This document shows positions 17,739 through 28,794 of a DNA stretch of 64,000 nucleotides, one piece after another. Both the position numbers and the translations under genes were made by a program. Under the pieces are notes generated by a model. The model searched no databases, was not told where the DNA came from, and worked only from the letters and a program-made list of their open reading frames with translations. Origin of the DNA: Maridesulfovibrio salexigens DSM 2638 (lineage in GTDB: Bacteria; Desulfobacterota; Desulfovibrionia; Desulfovibrionales; Desulfovibrionaceae); contig NC_012881.1 of NCBI RefSeq assembly GCF_000023445.1, forward strand, positions 1,369,501 to 1,433,500, in the 5' to 3' direction. Positions within the stretch are counted from its first letter, which is position 1. Every line of letters begins with the position of its first letter.

Positions 17739-18142
17739 AGTTTCTCCCGTTTTTCCGCGGATCTTGTCCGGTTATTAGTCGATAAGCAGGCCGGAAGTTC
17801 ATTTCTGTGGCGCGGGAGGGGACTCCCTCCTGTTTCCGGCTGTATAAAAATCGTTGTTATCCGTTTCCGTTCAGTTGCCCGATGTTACCAGAAAATCCCG
17901 CTTCCGATAATCGATCGGGTGAAAATTGCCCCTTTAAAAAGCTCAAACCCATACGGCCATTACCGTATTGATTTGAGCTTAGAAAAATATCCACCGCTGA
18001 ACTTCCTTCATGCTTATTCGCTGGATTCGCTGATGAAGGTCGGTTCGTTTTTGCGGTTTTCCGGTTCTATGAGGAACAATTGTTTTATGTTTCAAATTTA
18101 CCCTTGGTAAGTGTGTGGCCGCTTGTTAAAAAACGGACAAAA
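17739..18142 (-). other. Structured region between tsf and pyrH
   Basis: No protein gene is credible in these 404 bases. On the minus strand there are, in order: a weak promoter-like pair (TTGAAA at 18095-18090, CATAGA at 18071-18066), a CCTTCAT/ATGAAGG hairpin (18039-18033 with 18011-18005), a terminator-like hairpin (17980-17939 followed by T), and a long stem (17840-17834 with 17796-17790, GGAGGG/CCCTCC inside). It may encode a small RNA or the pyrH leader. Confidence 0.5.
17934..17980 (-). terminator. Terminator-like hairpin upstream of pyrH
   Basis: AAGCTCAAA (17980-17972) pairs with TTTGAGCTT (17947-17939), with an inner ATACGG/CCGTAT stem, then five T on the minus strand. As no gene precedes it after the tsf terminator, it is either an attenuator of pyrH or the end of a small RNA. 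Confidence 0.6.
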
Positions 18143-18166
18143 AAAACGGGCCTTGCGGCCCGTTTT
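18138..18166 (-). terminator. Intrinsic terminator after tsf
   Basis: A 10-bp perfect stem AAAACGGGCC/GGCCCGTTTT (18143-18152 with 18157-18166) is followed by eight T on the minus strand. It ends the rpsB-tsf operon. Confidence 0.93.
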
Positions 18167-18175
18167 AATGAAGTC

Positions 18176-18796
<621 letters not shown>

Positions 18797-18798
18797 GA

Positions 18799-19578
18799 TT
18801 ATTTTGCCTCCTGAGGAGTTTCTTCTTTAGCTTCAGTTTCTACAGCTTTCTCAGCAGCTTTGGTTTCTTCTGCTTCCATAGCTTTGTCTTCCTTGCGGCG
18901 AGCTGCGCCTTCGAGGCAAGCATCAGCCATGTGGGAAGCGAAGAGCTTGATGGCGCGGATAGCGTCATCGTTACCGGGAATGATGTAGTCAACCATATCG
19001 GGATCGCAGTTGGAGTCTACTACTGCAACTACGGGGATACCGAGTTTGCGGCATTCCTGAATAGCGATCTGCTCACGCTTGGGGTCGATGACGAAAGCAA
19101 CAGCGGGTGCACCGTTAAGGTCTTTGATACCGCCGAGAGCGAGGTTAAGTTTTTTAACCTCACGACCCATCATTACGATTTCCTTTTTGGGGAAGCGTTT
19201 GATGGAACCGTCTTCGAACATTTCTTCGAGCTTTTTGAGGCGATCGATGCTTTTCTTGATGGTCTGAAAGTTGGTCAGAGTACCACCCATCCAGCGGTGA
19301 GTCACGTGGAACATGCCTGCGCGGGATGCTTCAGCAGCGATAGCTTCCTGAGCCTGACGCTTGGTACCGATGAAAAGAACTTTGCCGCCTTTAGCTACGT
19401 TGTCAGCGATGAAATCGTGAGCTTTGCGGAAAAGTTTAACAGTCTGCTGCAGATCCATAATGTGGATACCGTTACGTGCACCGAAAATGTAAGGGCGCAT
19501 TTTGGGGTTCCAACGACGAGTCTGGTGACCGAAGTGAACGCCGGTCTCAAGCATCTGTTTCATAGTTACGTATGCCAT
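18799..19578 (-). CDS. rpsB: 30S ribosomal protein S2
   Basis: S2 joins the head and body of the small ribosomal subunit and helps S1 bind. The family motifs [14 protein letters not shown] and [10 protein letters not shown] near residue 65, plus the [21 protein letters not shown] block, are present. The start is ATG 19578 with AGGAGG upstream; a longer frame reaching 19626 enters the leader and lacks a site. The C-terminal 35 residues are an acidic Glu/Ala/Lys tail. The leader is folded (see separate entry), which fits S2 autoregulation of rpsB-tsf known from E. coli. Confidence 0.97.
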   Translation of the reverse strand: MAYVTMKQMLETGVHFGHQTRRWNPKMRPYIFGARNGIHIMDLQQTVKLFRKAHDFIADNVAKGGKVLFIGTKRQAQEAIAAEASRAGMFHVTHRWMGGTLTNFQTIKKSIDRLKKLEEMFEDGSIKRFPKKEIVMMGREVKKLNLALGGIKDLNGAPAVAFVIDPKREQIAIQECRKLGIPVVAVVDSNCDPDMVDYIIPGNDDAIRAIKLFASHMADACLEGAARRKEDKAMEAEETKAAEKAVETEAKEETPQEAK

Positions 19579-19601
19579 AATTTCCTCCTGGGTTTTTCCT
19601 C

Positions 19602-19658
19602 CATTCCGGCGGTAATGAACCTGCAACCGCTGCAGGCACCCATATTGAGGCCGGAATG
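19602..19658 (-). promoter_or_regulatory. Structured rpsB leader, possible S2 autoregulatory element
   Basis: Two nested stems lie just upstream of the rpsB ribosome-binding site: an outer 9-bp stem CATTCCGGC/GCCGGAATG (19602-19610 with 19650-19658) and an inner 6-bp CCTGCA/TGCAGG (19620-19625 with 19631-19636). A further 8-bp stem, ACGCACCA/TGGTGCGT (19671-19678 with 19709-19716), lies upstream. S2-mediated feedback on rpsB-tsf is established in E. coli; its use here is inference. Confidence 0.45.
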
Positions 19659-19732
19659 TGTGATTTGGCTACGCACCATTACGGGAATTAGCCTGAAAAG
19701 GCAACCCTTGGTGCGTTCTTTTTTGAAAATAT

Positions 19733-20500
19733 TTACTGTACCGGAGTCTTCAGCGAATCATCGTCAACAACAGGGTTGCTGAGTTTGCCGATTCCTTCGA
19801 TTTCCACTTCGACTCGGTCCCCTGCTTTAAGTGTGCCGATTCCCGGAGGGGTTCCGGTCAGGATCACGTCTCCGGGATTGAGAGTCATGTGGTGTGAAAT
19901 ATAGCTGACCAGTTCAGCAGGGCTGTGCTGCATGTCGGCAATGGTGCCTTCCTGCCGGACCTTATCATTAACTATAGTACGGATACCCAGACCGCTGACA
20001 TCGATATCAGTTTCAATACAAGGCCCGATGGGTGCGAAAGTGTCAAATCCTTTGGCCCGGGTAAACAATGTGTCCTTGCGCTGGAAATCACGCGCAGTGA
20101 CATCATTTGCACAGGAATACCCGAAGATCATCGGATCGACATCCTGCGGCTGAACGTTCTTTGTTGTCTGCCCCATGATGATGGCAAGTTCCCCTTCGTA
20201 ATCCACCTGTTCTGAGATGGAAGGGATAACGATAGCATCGTTATTGCCCACAACAGCAGAGGGCGGCTTAAGGAAGATCATAGGTTCATCCGGGATTTCC
20301 ATATCCAGTTCAGCTGCATGCGCCTTGTAGTTCAGGCCTACGCAGACAATTTTGGAAGGAACCACGATGGGCAGGATCACGCATTCCGAAGATGGAATCG
20401 GTATGGAACCGGGCTGACCGGTCACCAGACTCTTGAAATGTCCGTCTTCCAAAGTAGCGTAGAAAATCTTTTCACCATGTCTGATTCTGTAAACTTTCAT
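19733..20500 (-). CDS. Fumarylacetoacetate hydrolase family protein
   Basis: The 255-residue sequence has the FAH-fold C-terminal domain with CVGLNYKAHAAE, FLKPPSAVVG, the metal ligands in a VDYEGELAIIMG strand, and GYSCANDVTARDFQ. These correspond to the E-x-E...D Mg/Mn site of 2-hydroxyhepta-2,4-diene-1,7-dioate isomerases and acylpyruvate hydrolases. The natural substrate cannot be read from the sequence; acylpyruvase or oxaloacetate decarboxylase/tautomerase activities are common in this family. It lies upstream of rpsB and downstream of RNase J, a linkage with no obvious pathway meaning. Confidence 0.85.
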   Translation of the reverse strand: MKVYRIRHGEKIFYATLEDGHFKSLVTGQPGSIPIPSSECVILPIVVPSKIVCVGLNYKAHAAELDMEIPDEPMIFLKPPSAVVGNNDAIVIPSISEQVDYEGELAIIMGQTTKNVQPQDVDPMIFGYSCANDVTARDFQRKDTLFTRAKGFDTFAPIGPCIETDIDVSGLGIRTIVNDKVRQEGTIADMQHSPAELVSYISHHMTLNPGDVILTGTPPGIGTLKAGDRVEVEIEGIGKLSNPVVDDDSLKTPVQ

Positions 20501-20583
20501 TTAATCTCCCGGCATGATCTGATTCAGTCGCAAAAATAAAAATAGCACAAACGCGAAAAACAGCCAAACAGGTGTTGGTGTTT

Positions 20584-22287
20584 TTAGAGCACACATTTAT
20601 CGCACTTGGCGTCGATATCCTTTTCTTCGTCCCCGGTAATGGAAATAACTAGCGGGATGACCACTGGATCGCGGCCTAGTACCTTGCGGAAAAAACGACG
20701 CAGGGCAGAGCGGATGCGTTCCTTGAGCTTGTTGGTGTGCCCCGGAGGTATGTTTTCAAAAACATCAAGCACAATGCACTTGGCATCTTCCAGCAGATGG
20801 GAATACTGCTGTTCAAAGACAAACCCTTTGGATGTAACTTCCGGACCCCTGAGGATTTCTCCGGTGTTAACATCGACAACCAATGCTACAATGACCAATC
20901 CTTCTCCGGCCAGCAGCTGGCGTTCTTTGAGTACTGTCTGTCCAACATCCCCAACTCCCTTGCCGTCCACGAGCGTGCACTGAACAGGCACGTTTTCTTC
21001 AAAACGGATGCCGTGCAGCAGGAAGGTTACTGGTTCACCGTCTTCAATAACTAAAGAGCGTTCGGGCGCGACTCCGGTTTCAACGGCCAGACGGGAATGT
21101 TTTATCAAATGTCTGTATTCACCGTGTACGGGAATAAAATATTTGGGGCGCACTGTTTCAAGCATGGTGCGCAGTTCTTCGCGATGTGCATGGCCGGATG
21201 CGTGAATACCCTGAACTTTTTCATAGAGGACTTCTGCGCCAAGCTTGTAAAGCCTGTTGATAACCCGGGTAATGGCTTTTGTGTTGCCGGGGATAAAACG
21301 CGAAGACATGAGTACAAGGTCGCCTTCTTTGATGGAAAGCTGGCGGTGGTCCCCGGTGGAAAGGCGTGAAAGAGAGGCCAGTGATTCGCCTTGAGATCCG
21401 GTTACCAGCAGTACTATTTCATCATCGCGATAATCGGGAAGGTCTTCGAGGTCGATGAGTGTACCGCCCGGAAAGCGCAGTTTGCCCAGATCTCGGGCCA
21501 GCTCGATATTGCGGGCCAAGGATTTTCCGCTGACCCCTACCTTGCGCTTGGATTCTACGGCAAGATCAAAAATTTCCTGCATGCGCTGAATATGGCTGGA
21601 GAAGAGAGTGACCAGAATACGGCCTTCTGCTTCAATGAAAAGGTCGCGCATGGTGTTCTTGATTTCATTTTCGGTGAGCGCATATCCGTCCTGCTCAACG
21701 TTGGTGGAATCAGAGAAAAGCAGTGTAACACCCGGCTCGGAAAATTTAGAAATGGCTTCAAGGTCGGTTGCGTGACCATCCAGCGGATTGCGGTCGATCT
21801 TGAAATCGCCAGTATGAATTACTCGTCCTACAGGTGTTTCAATTCCAAGAGCATATCCTTCAATGATGGAGTGGCAGACAGGGAAGAAATTGAATGCCAT
21901 ATCGCCCAGTTGTATCCGGTCGTGCGGGTTTACAACGCGCAGGTCAACATAGTCTTCAAGGTTATGTTCGCGAAGCTTGTTTTCCACCAATCCAAGGGTA
22001 AACTTTGAGCCGTAGACGGGTACATCTATATAAGGAAGCAGCCACGGCAGTGCACCTATATGGTCTTCATGTCCGTGAGTGAGCACGATACCTTTCAAGG
22101 TATCTTTCATGGTCAGGATATGATCAAAGCGGGGAATTGCTATGTCCACGCCGAAAAGAGCATCATCAGGAAAAATCAGACCGCAGTCGACTACCACAGC
22201 AGTTTCAGCAGTGCTGAGCATCATGCAATTCAGACCGATTTCGCCAAGGCCTCCGAGCGGACATACTGTAAGTTGAGGATCACTCAT
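20584..22287 (-). CDS. rnj: Ribonuclease J
   Basis: RNase J is a metallo-beta-lactamase/beta-CASP nuclease with 5'-3' exo- and endonuclease activity in mRNA decay and rRNA maturation. The zinc motif THGHEDHIGA is near residue 70 and H/D ligands recur at CHSIIEGY and HTGDFKID. The beta-CASP part includes GRILVTLFSSHIQRM and HASGHAHREEL. The length of 567 residues is typical, and the C-terminal domain ends in a short Cys-containing tail. The start overlaps the plsC-like gene by 8 bases, indicating translational coupling. Confidence 0.94.
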   Translation of the reverse strand: MSDPQLTVCPLGGLGEIGLNCMMLSTAETAVVVDCGLIFPDDALFGVDIAIPRFDHILTMKDTLKGIVLTHGHEDHIGALPWLLPYIDVPVYGSKFTLGLVENKLREHNLEDYVDLRVVNPHDRIQLGDMAFNFFPVCHSIIEGYALGIETPVGRVIHTGDFKIDRNPLDGHATDLEAISKFSEPGVTLLFSDSTNVEQDGYALTENEIKNTMRDLFIEAEGRILVTLFSSHIQRMQEIFDLAVESKRKVGVSGKSLARNIELARDLGKLRFPGGTLIDLEDLPDYRDDEIVLLVTGSQGESLASLSRLSTGDHRQLSIKEGDLVLMSSRFIPGNTKAITRVINRLYKLGAEVLYEKVQGIHASGHAHREELRTMLETVRPKYFIPVHGEYRHLIKHSRLAVETGVAPERSLVIEDGEPVTFLLHGIRFEENVPVQCTLVDGKGVGDVGQTVLKERQLLAGEGLVIVALVVDVNTGEILRGPEVTSKGFVFEQQYSHLLEDAKCIVLDVFENIPPGHTNKLKERIRSALRRFFRKVLGRDPVVIPLVISITGDEEKDIDAKCDKCVL

Positions 22288-22999
22288 CTCTCAGCTCCGC
22301 GTAGGCTTTGCCCATTACTTCTTCGAGCTGTTCTTTGAGTTTGACGCGGTCACGGACTTTGTATTCTGAAATATCAATGGGCGGCAGGGCTTTGATTTTT
22401 ACTTCCTGAAAAGGATTCATCCACAGGCTGTGTTTTTTGCAGACCCTGTTAACGCCGTACATTACCACCGGAGCGATGGGTTTCTGGCATTTAAGAGCCA
22501 GCACCATTCCGCCGGTTTTAAATTCCATAAGACCGTCTTTTTCCGGAGCGGGGTTACGGGTACCTTCCGGGAAGATGAGCGGGGAAAGGCCGCTGTTGGC
22601 TGTGTCAATTGCGTTCTGGATGTCGCGCATTCCCTGCCTGCGGTTTTCGCGGTCAATGGATATGTGCTTACCTGCAGTCATCGCGTGTCCGAAAACCGGG
22701 AAATCGAAAAGCTGTTTTTTTGCTACGAATTTAAATTGCCAAGGTGCAAGATATTTGAAGAGCAGGGGGATGTCGTAAAAGCTCTGGTGGTTAACCATGA
22801 AAACATAAGTTTCATTTTCATCGAGAGCGCTCAGGTCTACACGGTTTGTGCTGGCGCAAAGCCATGCAACCATTTTGCCCCAGTTTCGCTCACACCAGTG
22901 GCTGGTTTTCTGGGTGCGCCCAATAATAGCCACGATGGAAAAGAAAATAGTGGCCGGAAAAAAAACAAGATAAAAAAATAAGGTTCTAAGTAAGCTCAC
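22280..22999 (-). CDS. plsC: 1-acyl-sn-glycerol-3-phosphate acyltransferase (PlsC family)
   Basis: The protein acylates lysophosphatidate at the inner membrane. It has an N-terminal membrane helix, the catalytic NHQSFYD (H-x4-D) motif, a GKHISIDR-type second motif and the FPEGTR glycerol-phosphate-binding motif. The start is uncertain. GTG 22999 begins directly before the first membrane helix, whereas ATG 23077 would add 26 residues that do not look coding; neither has a good ribosome-binding site. It overlaps the RNase J gene downstream. Its phosphatidate product is the substrate of the CdsA protein encoded elsewhere in the window. Confidence 0.85.
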   Translation of the reverse strand: MSLLRTLFFYLVFFPATIFFSIVAIIGRTQKTSHWCERNWGKMVAWLCASTNRVDLSALDENETYVFMVNHQSFYDIPLLFKYLAPWQFKFVAKKQLFDFPVFGHAMTAGKHISIDRENRRQGMRDIQNAIDTANSGLSPLIFPEGTRNPAPEKDGLMEFKTGGMVLALKCQKPIAPVVMYGVNRVCKKHSLWMNPFQEVKIKALPPIDISEYKVRDRVKLKEQLEEVMGKAYAELRDE

Positions 23000-23279
23000 G
23001 ATAGTAATTAAGGTTAAACTGTTTTGCGGGAAAATATATTGAAGGCCGCGGATTTCTGAATTCGGCCGACCAATCATTAATTAATAACAAATAAACCACC
23101 CATTAAGTAGTTTAATTTTTCCCGCTGGACAAGGGGAAAGGGAAAATAATGAAAATAGCAGTTTGTACGATATTTTCCATATGGACTGTGCCCTGCTCAT
23201 GGGTAAATCGAACATAAAGTGTTTGAATTATTTTTCATATATGACATATTGAGGGTAATTTTTAGAAAGCGGAGTCTTT

Positions 23280-23774
23280 ATGGATAATGAAAAGGTTTGT
23301 TTGTGGAAGGCTAAATATCTTTTGGACATTGACGAGGTTGATGCTCAGCATCAACATTATTTTTCAATATGTAGTAAGATTGTAAATCTTTGTGATTTGG
23401 TCCGATCCGACAAAGCGGTCCGTTTTGGACCTTTCATCGTTGCGATTTTTGAGTTGCGCAGCTATGCCTTTAAACATTTTCTTACAGAAGAAACTTTGCT
23501 TGCAAAGTATAAATATCCCGGGGCATTCTCTCATATCGAATTGCATGACCAATATTTAGAGTCAATCCGTGATTTTCATAAAAAAATTAAGATCTATCAT
23601 GCTCAGGCTAATGCTTCGGTTGATAATGCATTTCTTGTCAAAGTAGAGGAAGTTGTCGAATTTGCATTAGGCTGGTGGGTGAAACATATTATGGAAGAAG
23701 ATAGAAAATATGCTGATTTTATAAAGGAAGTCGGAAAGGAACAAGATAAAAATGAACGTTATTTAGGTGGTTGA
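23280..23774 (+). CDS. Bacteriohemerythrin
   Basis: Hemerythrins bind O2 at a non-haem di-iron site in a four-helix bundle. Desulfovibrios carry many, for oxygen sensing or scavenging. The 164-residue protein shows the ligand pattern: DAQHQHYF, then H-x3-E around FKHFLTEETLL, an SHIELHDQYL pair and a WWVKHIMEEDRKY C-terminus. It is a single domain with no membrane helix, hence a soluble O2 carrier or store. GGAG precedes ATG 23280. It stands alone, converging with katG, another oxidative-defence gene. Confidence 0.92.
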   Translation: MDNEKVCLWKAKYLLDIDEVDAQHQHYFSICSKIVNLCDLVRSDKAVRFGPFIVAIFELRSYAFKHFLTEETLLAKYKYPGAFSHIELHDQYLESIRDFHKKIKIYHAQANASVDNAFLVKVEEVVEFALGWWVKHIMEEDRKYADFIKEVGKEQDKNERYLGG

Positions 23775-23813
23775 TAACTATAGCTGGATGAAATATTAGC
23801 TTAAAAAATAAGG

Positions 23814-23850
23814 TAGCGGCATTTCAAATAATGAAACGCCGCTTTTTGTG
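23814..23850 (+). terminator. Terminator after hemerythrin gene
   Basis: AGCGGC-TTTCA pairs with TGAAA-GCCGCT (one A-C mismatch, 5-base loop), followed by TTTTTG. It may also act for the convergent katG. Confidence 0.82.
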
Positions 23851-23868
23851 TCTACTAATTATGCTAAA

Positions 23869-26103
<2,235 letters not shown>

Positions 26104-26176
26104 TTAGCATTTATTTGCAGTTTAAGTCACGGGAGATTTGGTGCTGTAGTTTTGTTAGGAATTTCGGAAATGGGTA

Positions 26177-26442
26177 TTAATATATTTGAATTTCTTTTCT
26201 TCCGTCTTTTTCGATCACAACAACACTTGTTGCTTTTACGGAGAAAAGAGTCCGGTAGTCAGATTTTCCGTCATATGGTTCGAACTCTTCGTTCAATGCA
26301 CCCAAAGCGGTTGCCAGACCATCAATTCTTCCTGCATTCACTCAATATCATACCATTTTTCCCGTACATGCATGTAGAGCGGAACGTACCCCGTAAGGGC
26401 TATCAATATACCGAGAAGAAAGGCTGCGATTGTTTTATTCAT
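26177..26442 (-). pseudogene. Small membrane-anchored protein split by a frame change
   Basis: ATG 26442 opens a 34-codon frame with a membrane helix (TIAAFLLGILIALTGYVPLY) that stops at 26338. A second frame, entered through GTG 26341, overlaps that stop by GTGA and runs 54 codons to 26177, ending in a strand-rich SVKATSVVVIEKDGRKEI. Read together they make a sensible 88-residue anchored protein, so I favour a single gene broken by an indel near 26340. Coupled translation of two peptides is the alternative. It lies only 23 bases past the fusA2 terminator T run and has no clear ribosome-binding site. Confidence 0.55.
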
Positions 26443-26465
26443 AGTTTCTTTTATGGCTTATAAGT

Positions 26466-26495
26466 TAAAAAAGGCCGGGACACATGTCCCGGCCT
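26466..26495 (-). terminator. Intrinsic terminator after fusA2
   Basis: A 10-bp GC-rich stem (26472-26481 with 26486-26495, 4-base loop) is followed by six T on the minus strand. Confidence 0.9.
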
Positions 26496-26527
26496 AAGTA
26501 GTTCAACCATAGTAAATAGATGCGGGT

Positions 26528-28591
26528 TTATTCGTCCTTACCCGCAATGTATTCTTCGATGACCTTTTCCGCGATCGGCGGCGGGCATTCTTCGTAATGG
26601 GACATTTCCATGGTGAAAGTTCCCTGACCACCGGTCATGGAGCGCAGGTCCGGTGCGTACTTGAGGATTTCAGACATGGGCACGTGGGCCTTAACCTCGG
26701 TCACTCCTGCGGTGGAGTCGGAACCGAGCACCTTACCGCGGCGGGAGGAAAGGTCACCGATGATGTCTCCCATGAATTCATCCGGTACTTCGACCACGAC
26801 GTTCATCAGCGGCTCAAGCAAGGCAACTCCGGCCTGTTCGCAGGCTTTCTTGAAAGCCATTGAACCGGCAACCTTGAATGCCATTTCCGAGGAGTCAACG
26901 GAATGGTAGGAGCCATCGTAAAGGGTGACTTTGAAATCAATGATCGGGGAACCGGAGAGAAAGCCCTTCTGAGCTGCTTCCTGAACACCCTTATCTACAG
27001 CGGGGATGTACTGCTTGGGAATAACACCACCTACAATGCTGTTGACGAATTCATAGCCGTCACCCTTGGTCTGAGGTTCAAGTTTGATCCAGCAGTCACC
27101 GAACTGTCCGCGTCCGCCGGACTGCTTCTTGAAACGTCCCTGAACTTCAGCAAAACCTTTGATGGTTTCACGGTAGGGAACTTTGGGTGCGTTAAGCACG
27201 ATTTCAGCCTTGTAGCGGCGCTTTGCTTTCTCAACGGAGATTTCAATATGGTTCTGGCCCATACCGGAAAGCAGGATGTCGCCGGTTTCCTCGTCACGGG
27301 AAAGACTGAGGTTAACGTCTTCGGCAAGCAGCTTCTGGATAGCCTGAAAGACCTTATCTTCATCGCCTTTTTCTGCCGGAGAAAGGGCGAAGGTGATCAG
27401 CTGCGGAGCCAGGTGCGGTTTTTCAAGGGTAAACTTGTTGTGGTCATCGCAGAGAGTGTCACCGGTAAAAGTTTCCTTAAGCTTGGCAAGGGTGATGATT
27501 GCACCGGGGCCAGCAGGATTTTTGAGCGGCTTCTGTTCCTTGCCGACCATAAGCTGGATATTACCCATTCTTTCCTTAGAGCCGGTATTGGTATTGGTCA
27601 GGGTCAGGTCGCCGCTGACGGTTCCGGAGAGAACGCGGCAGATGGTCAGCTGTCCGGCAAAGGGGTCGGCAATGGTTTTGAATACAAAGCAGGCAACAGG
27701 GCCGTCTGCGGAAGATTCACGGGTTGCACCGTCTTCACCCTGCCACTCGGGATGGTCAAGTGGGGAGGGCAGATAGGTCTGGATCATATCCAGCAGGAAG
27801 GAGCCACCTTTATTTTCCAGTGCGGAACCAACGCATACCGGGAACAGGCTGCGGTTTTTTACACCTGCGGTGAGTCCTTTTGCGATTTCTTCAGGAGCAA
27901 GTTCACCTTCTTCCAGATATTTTTCCATGAGATCTTCATCACTTTCCGCGATGTTTTCAATCATGGTTTCGCGCAGAACTTCTACTTCGTCTGCGATATC
28001 GGCGGGGATATCACCCTTGGTAACCTTTCCGTTCTCTTCGAACAGATAGGCCTGACCGGAGAGCATATCCACTACGCCCTTGAAATTTTCCTTGATTCCG
28101 ATTGGATAATGCAGCAGTACGGGGCTGATGCCGAGAGAAGAGTTTAGGCTATCGAATGCAGAATCGAAATCTGCACGGTCTCGGTCCATCTTATTGATGA
28201 AAATAACAGTGGGGAGGTTTGCTTTTTCAACTGCTGCCCATGCTTTGCGCGAAAGGGGCTTGACTCCGTCCACGGCGTCAATGGTAAAGACAACGCCGTC
28301 GGACGCGGCTAGAGAGTAGGGCAGGTCTCCGCAAAAGTTTGCATCACCCGGAGTGTCGATAAGAAAGTGGTCATTTTTGTCCCACTTGTATCCGGCAAAA
28401 CCGGACTGGATGGAACCGCGGCGCTTAATTTCTTCAGGTTCGGTATCGAGGGCGGTGGTGCCTTCCTCAATTTTACCGAGTCTGTCGATCACACCGGCAT
28501 TAAAAAGAATCATCTCGGCGGTAGAGGTTTTGCCACAACCGCCGTGGCCCACAAGTGCAAAAGTCCTTTGGTTTTGTAAAGCTTCAGACAT
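26528..28591 (-). CDS. EF-G-like GTPase (EF-G2 type paralogue)
   Basis: The 687-residue protein has the five EF-G domains. The GTPase motifs are GHGGCGKTS (G1, residues 15-23), DTPGD (G3) and NKMD (G4). The switch-I sequence and the GGCGKT loop differ from the translational EF-G, which has AHIDAGKTT, so this belongs to the EF-G-like/EF-G2 branch. That branch acts in ribosome recycling or has no firmly assigned role. The domain IV tip segment and a C-terminal PMSEILKYAPDLRSMTGGQG block are intact. It stands alone, transcribed away from the ParB-like gene, and ends at a strong terminator. Confidence 0.9.
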   Translation of the reverse strand: MSEALQNQRTFALVGHGGCGKTSTAEMILFNAGVIDRLGKIEEGTTALDTEPEEIKRRGSIQSGFAGYKWDKNDHFLIDTPGDANFCGDLPYSLAASDGVVFTIDAVDGVKPLSRKAWAAVEKANLPTVIFINKMDRDRADFDSAFDSLNSSLGISPVLLHYPIGIKENFKGVVDMLSGQAYLFEENGKVTKGDIPADIADEVEVLRETMIENIAESDEDLMEKYLEEGELAPEEIAKGLTAGVKNRSLFPVCVGSALENKGGSFLLDMIQTYLPSPLDHPEWQGEDGATRESSADGPVACFVFKTIADPFAGQLTICRVLSGTVSGDLTLTNTNTGSKERMGNIQLMVGKEQKPLKNPAGPGAIITLAKLKETFTGDTLCDDHNKFTLEKPHLAPQLITFALSPAEKGDEDKVFQAIQKLLAEDVNLSLSRDEETGDILLSGMGQNHIEISVEKAKRRYKAEIVLNAPKVPYRETIKGFAEVQGRFKKQSGGRGQFGDCWIKLEPQTKGDGYEFVNSIVGGVIPKQYIPAVDKGVQEAAQKGFLSGSPIIDFKVTLYDGSYHSVDSSEMAFKVAGSMAFKKACEQAGVALLEPLMNVVVEVPDEFMGDIIGDLSSRRGKVLGSDSTAGVTEVKAHVPMSEILKYAPDLRSMTGGQGTFTMEMSHYEECPPPIAEKVIEEYIAGKDE

Positions 28592-28794
28592 TCAACAACT
28601 CCGTTTCTCTGAATGTTCACAGCCGGGACCTGACGACCCGGCCAGTACAGGTCTAAAGGTGCAACTTATAATTCTTCCTAATAATCCCTATAGGTATAGC
28701 CCTGCTAACATGTCAAGCGTAGATAATTAATTAAATATCGTGCATAAACAATAATTGAGCACGACCTTATTCCGTTTTTCGGAGGTTAAATAAA

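Noticed and set aside
23182-23197. TGGACTGTGCCCTGCT upstream of the hemerythrin gene as a sigma-54 site
   Set aside because: Spacing fits but the -24 block lacks TGGC; too weak to call.
26152-26463. 103-codon plus-strand frame downstream of katG
   Set aside because: It lies opposite the better-supported split minus-strand gene and lacks a ribosome-binding site.
26903-28147. 414-codon open frame opposite the EF-G-like gene
   Set aside because: It mirrors the fusA2-type gene, whose codon bias keeps the opposite frame open; no ribosome-binding site and no family resemblance.
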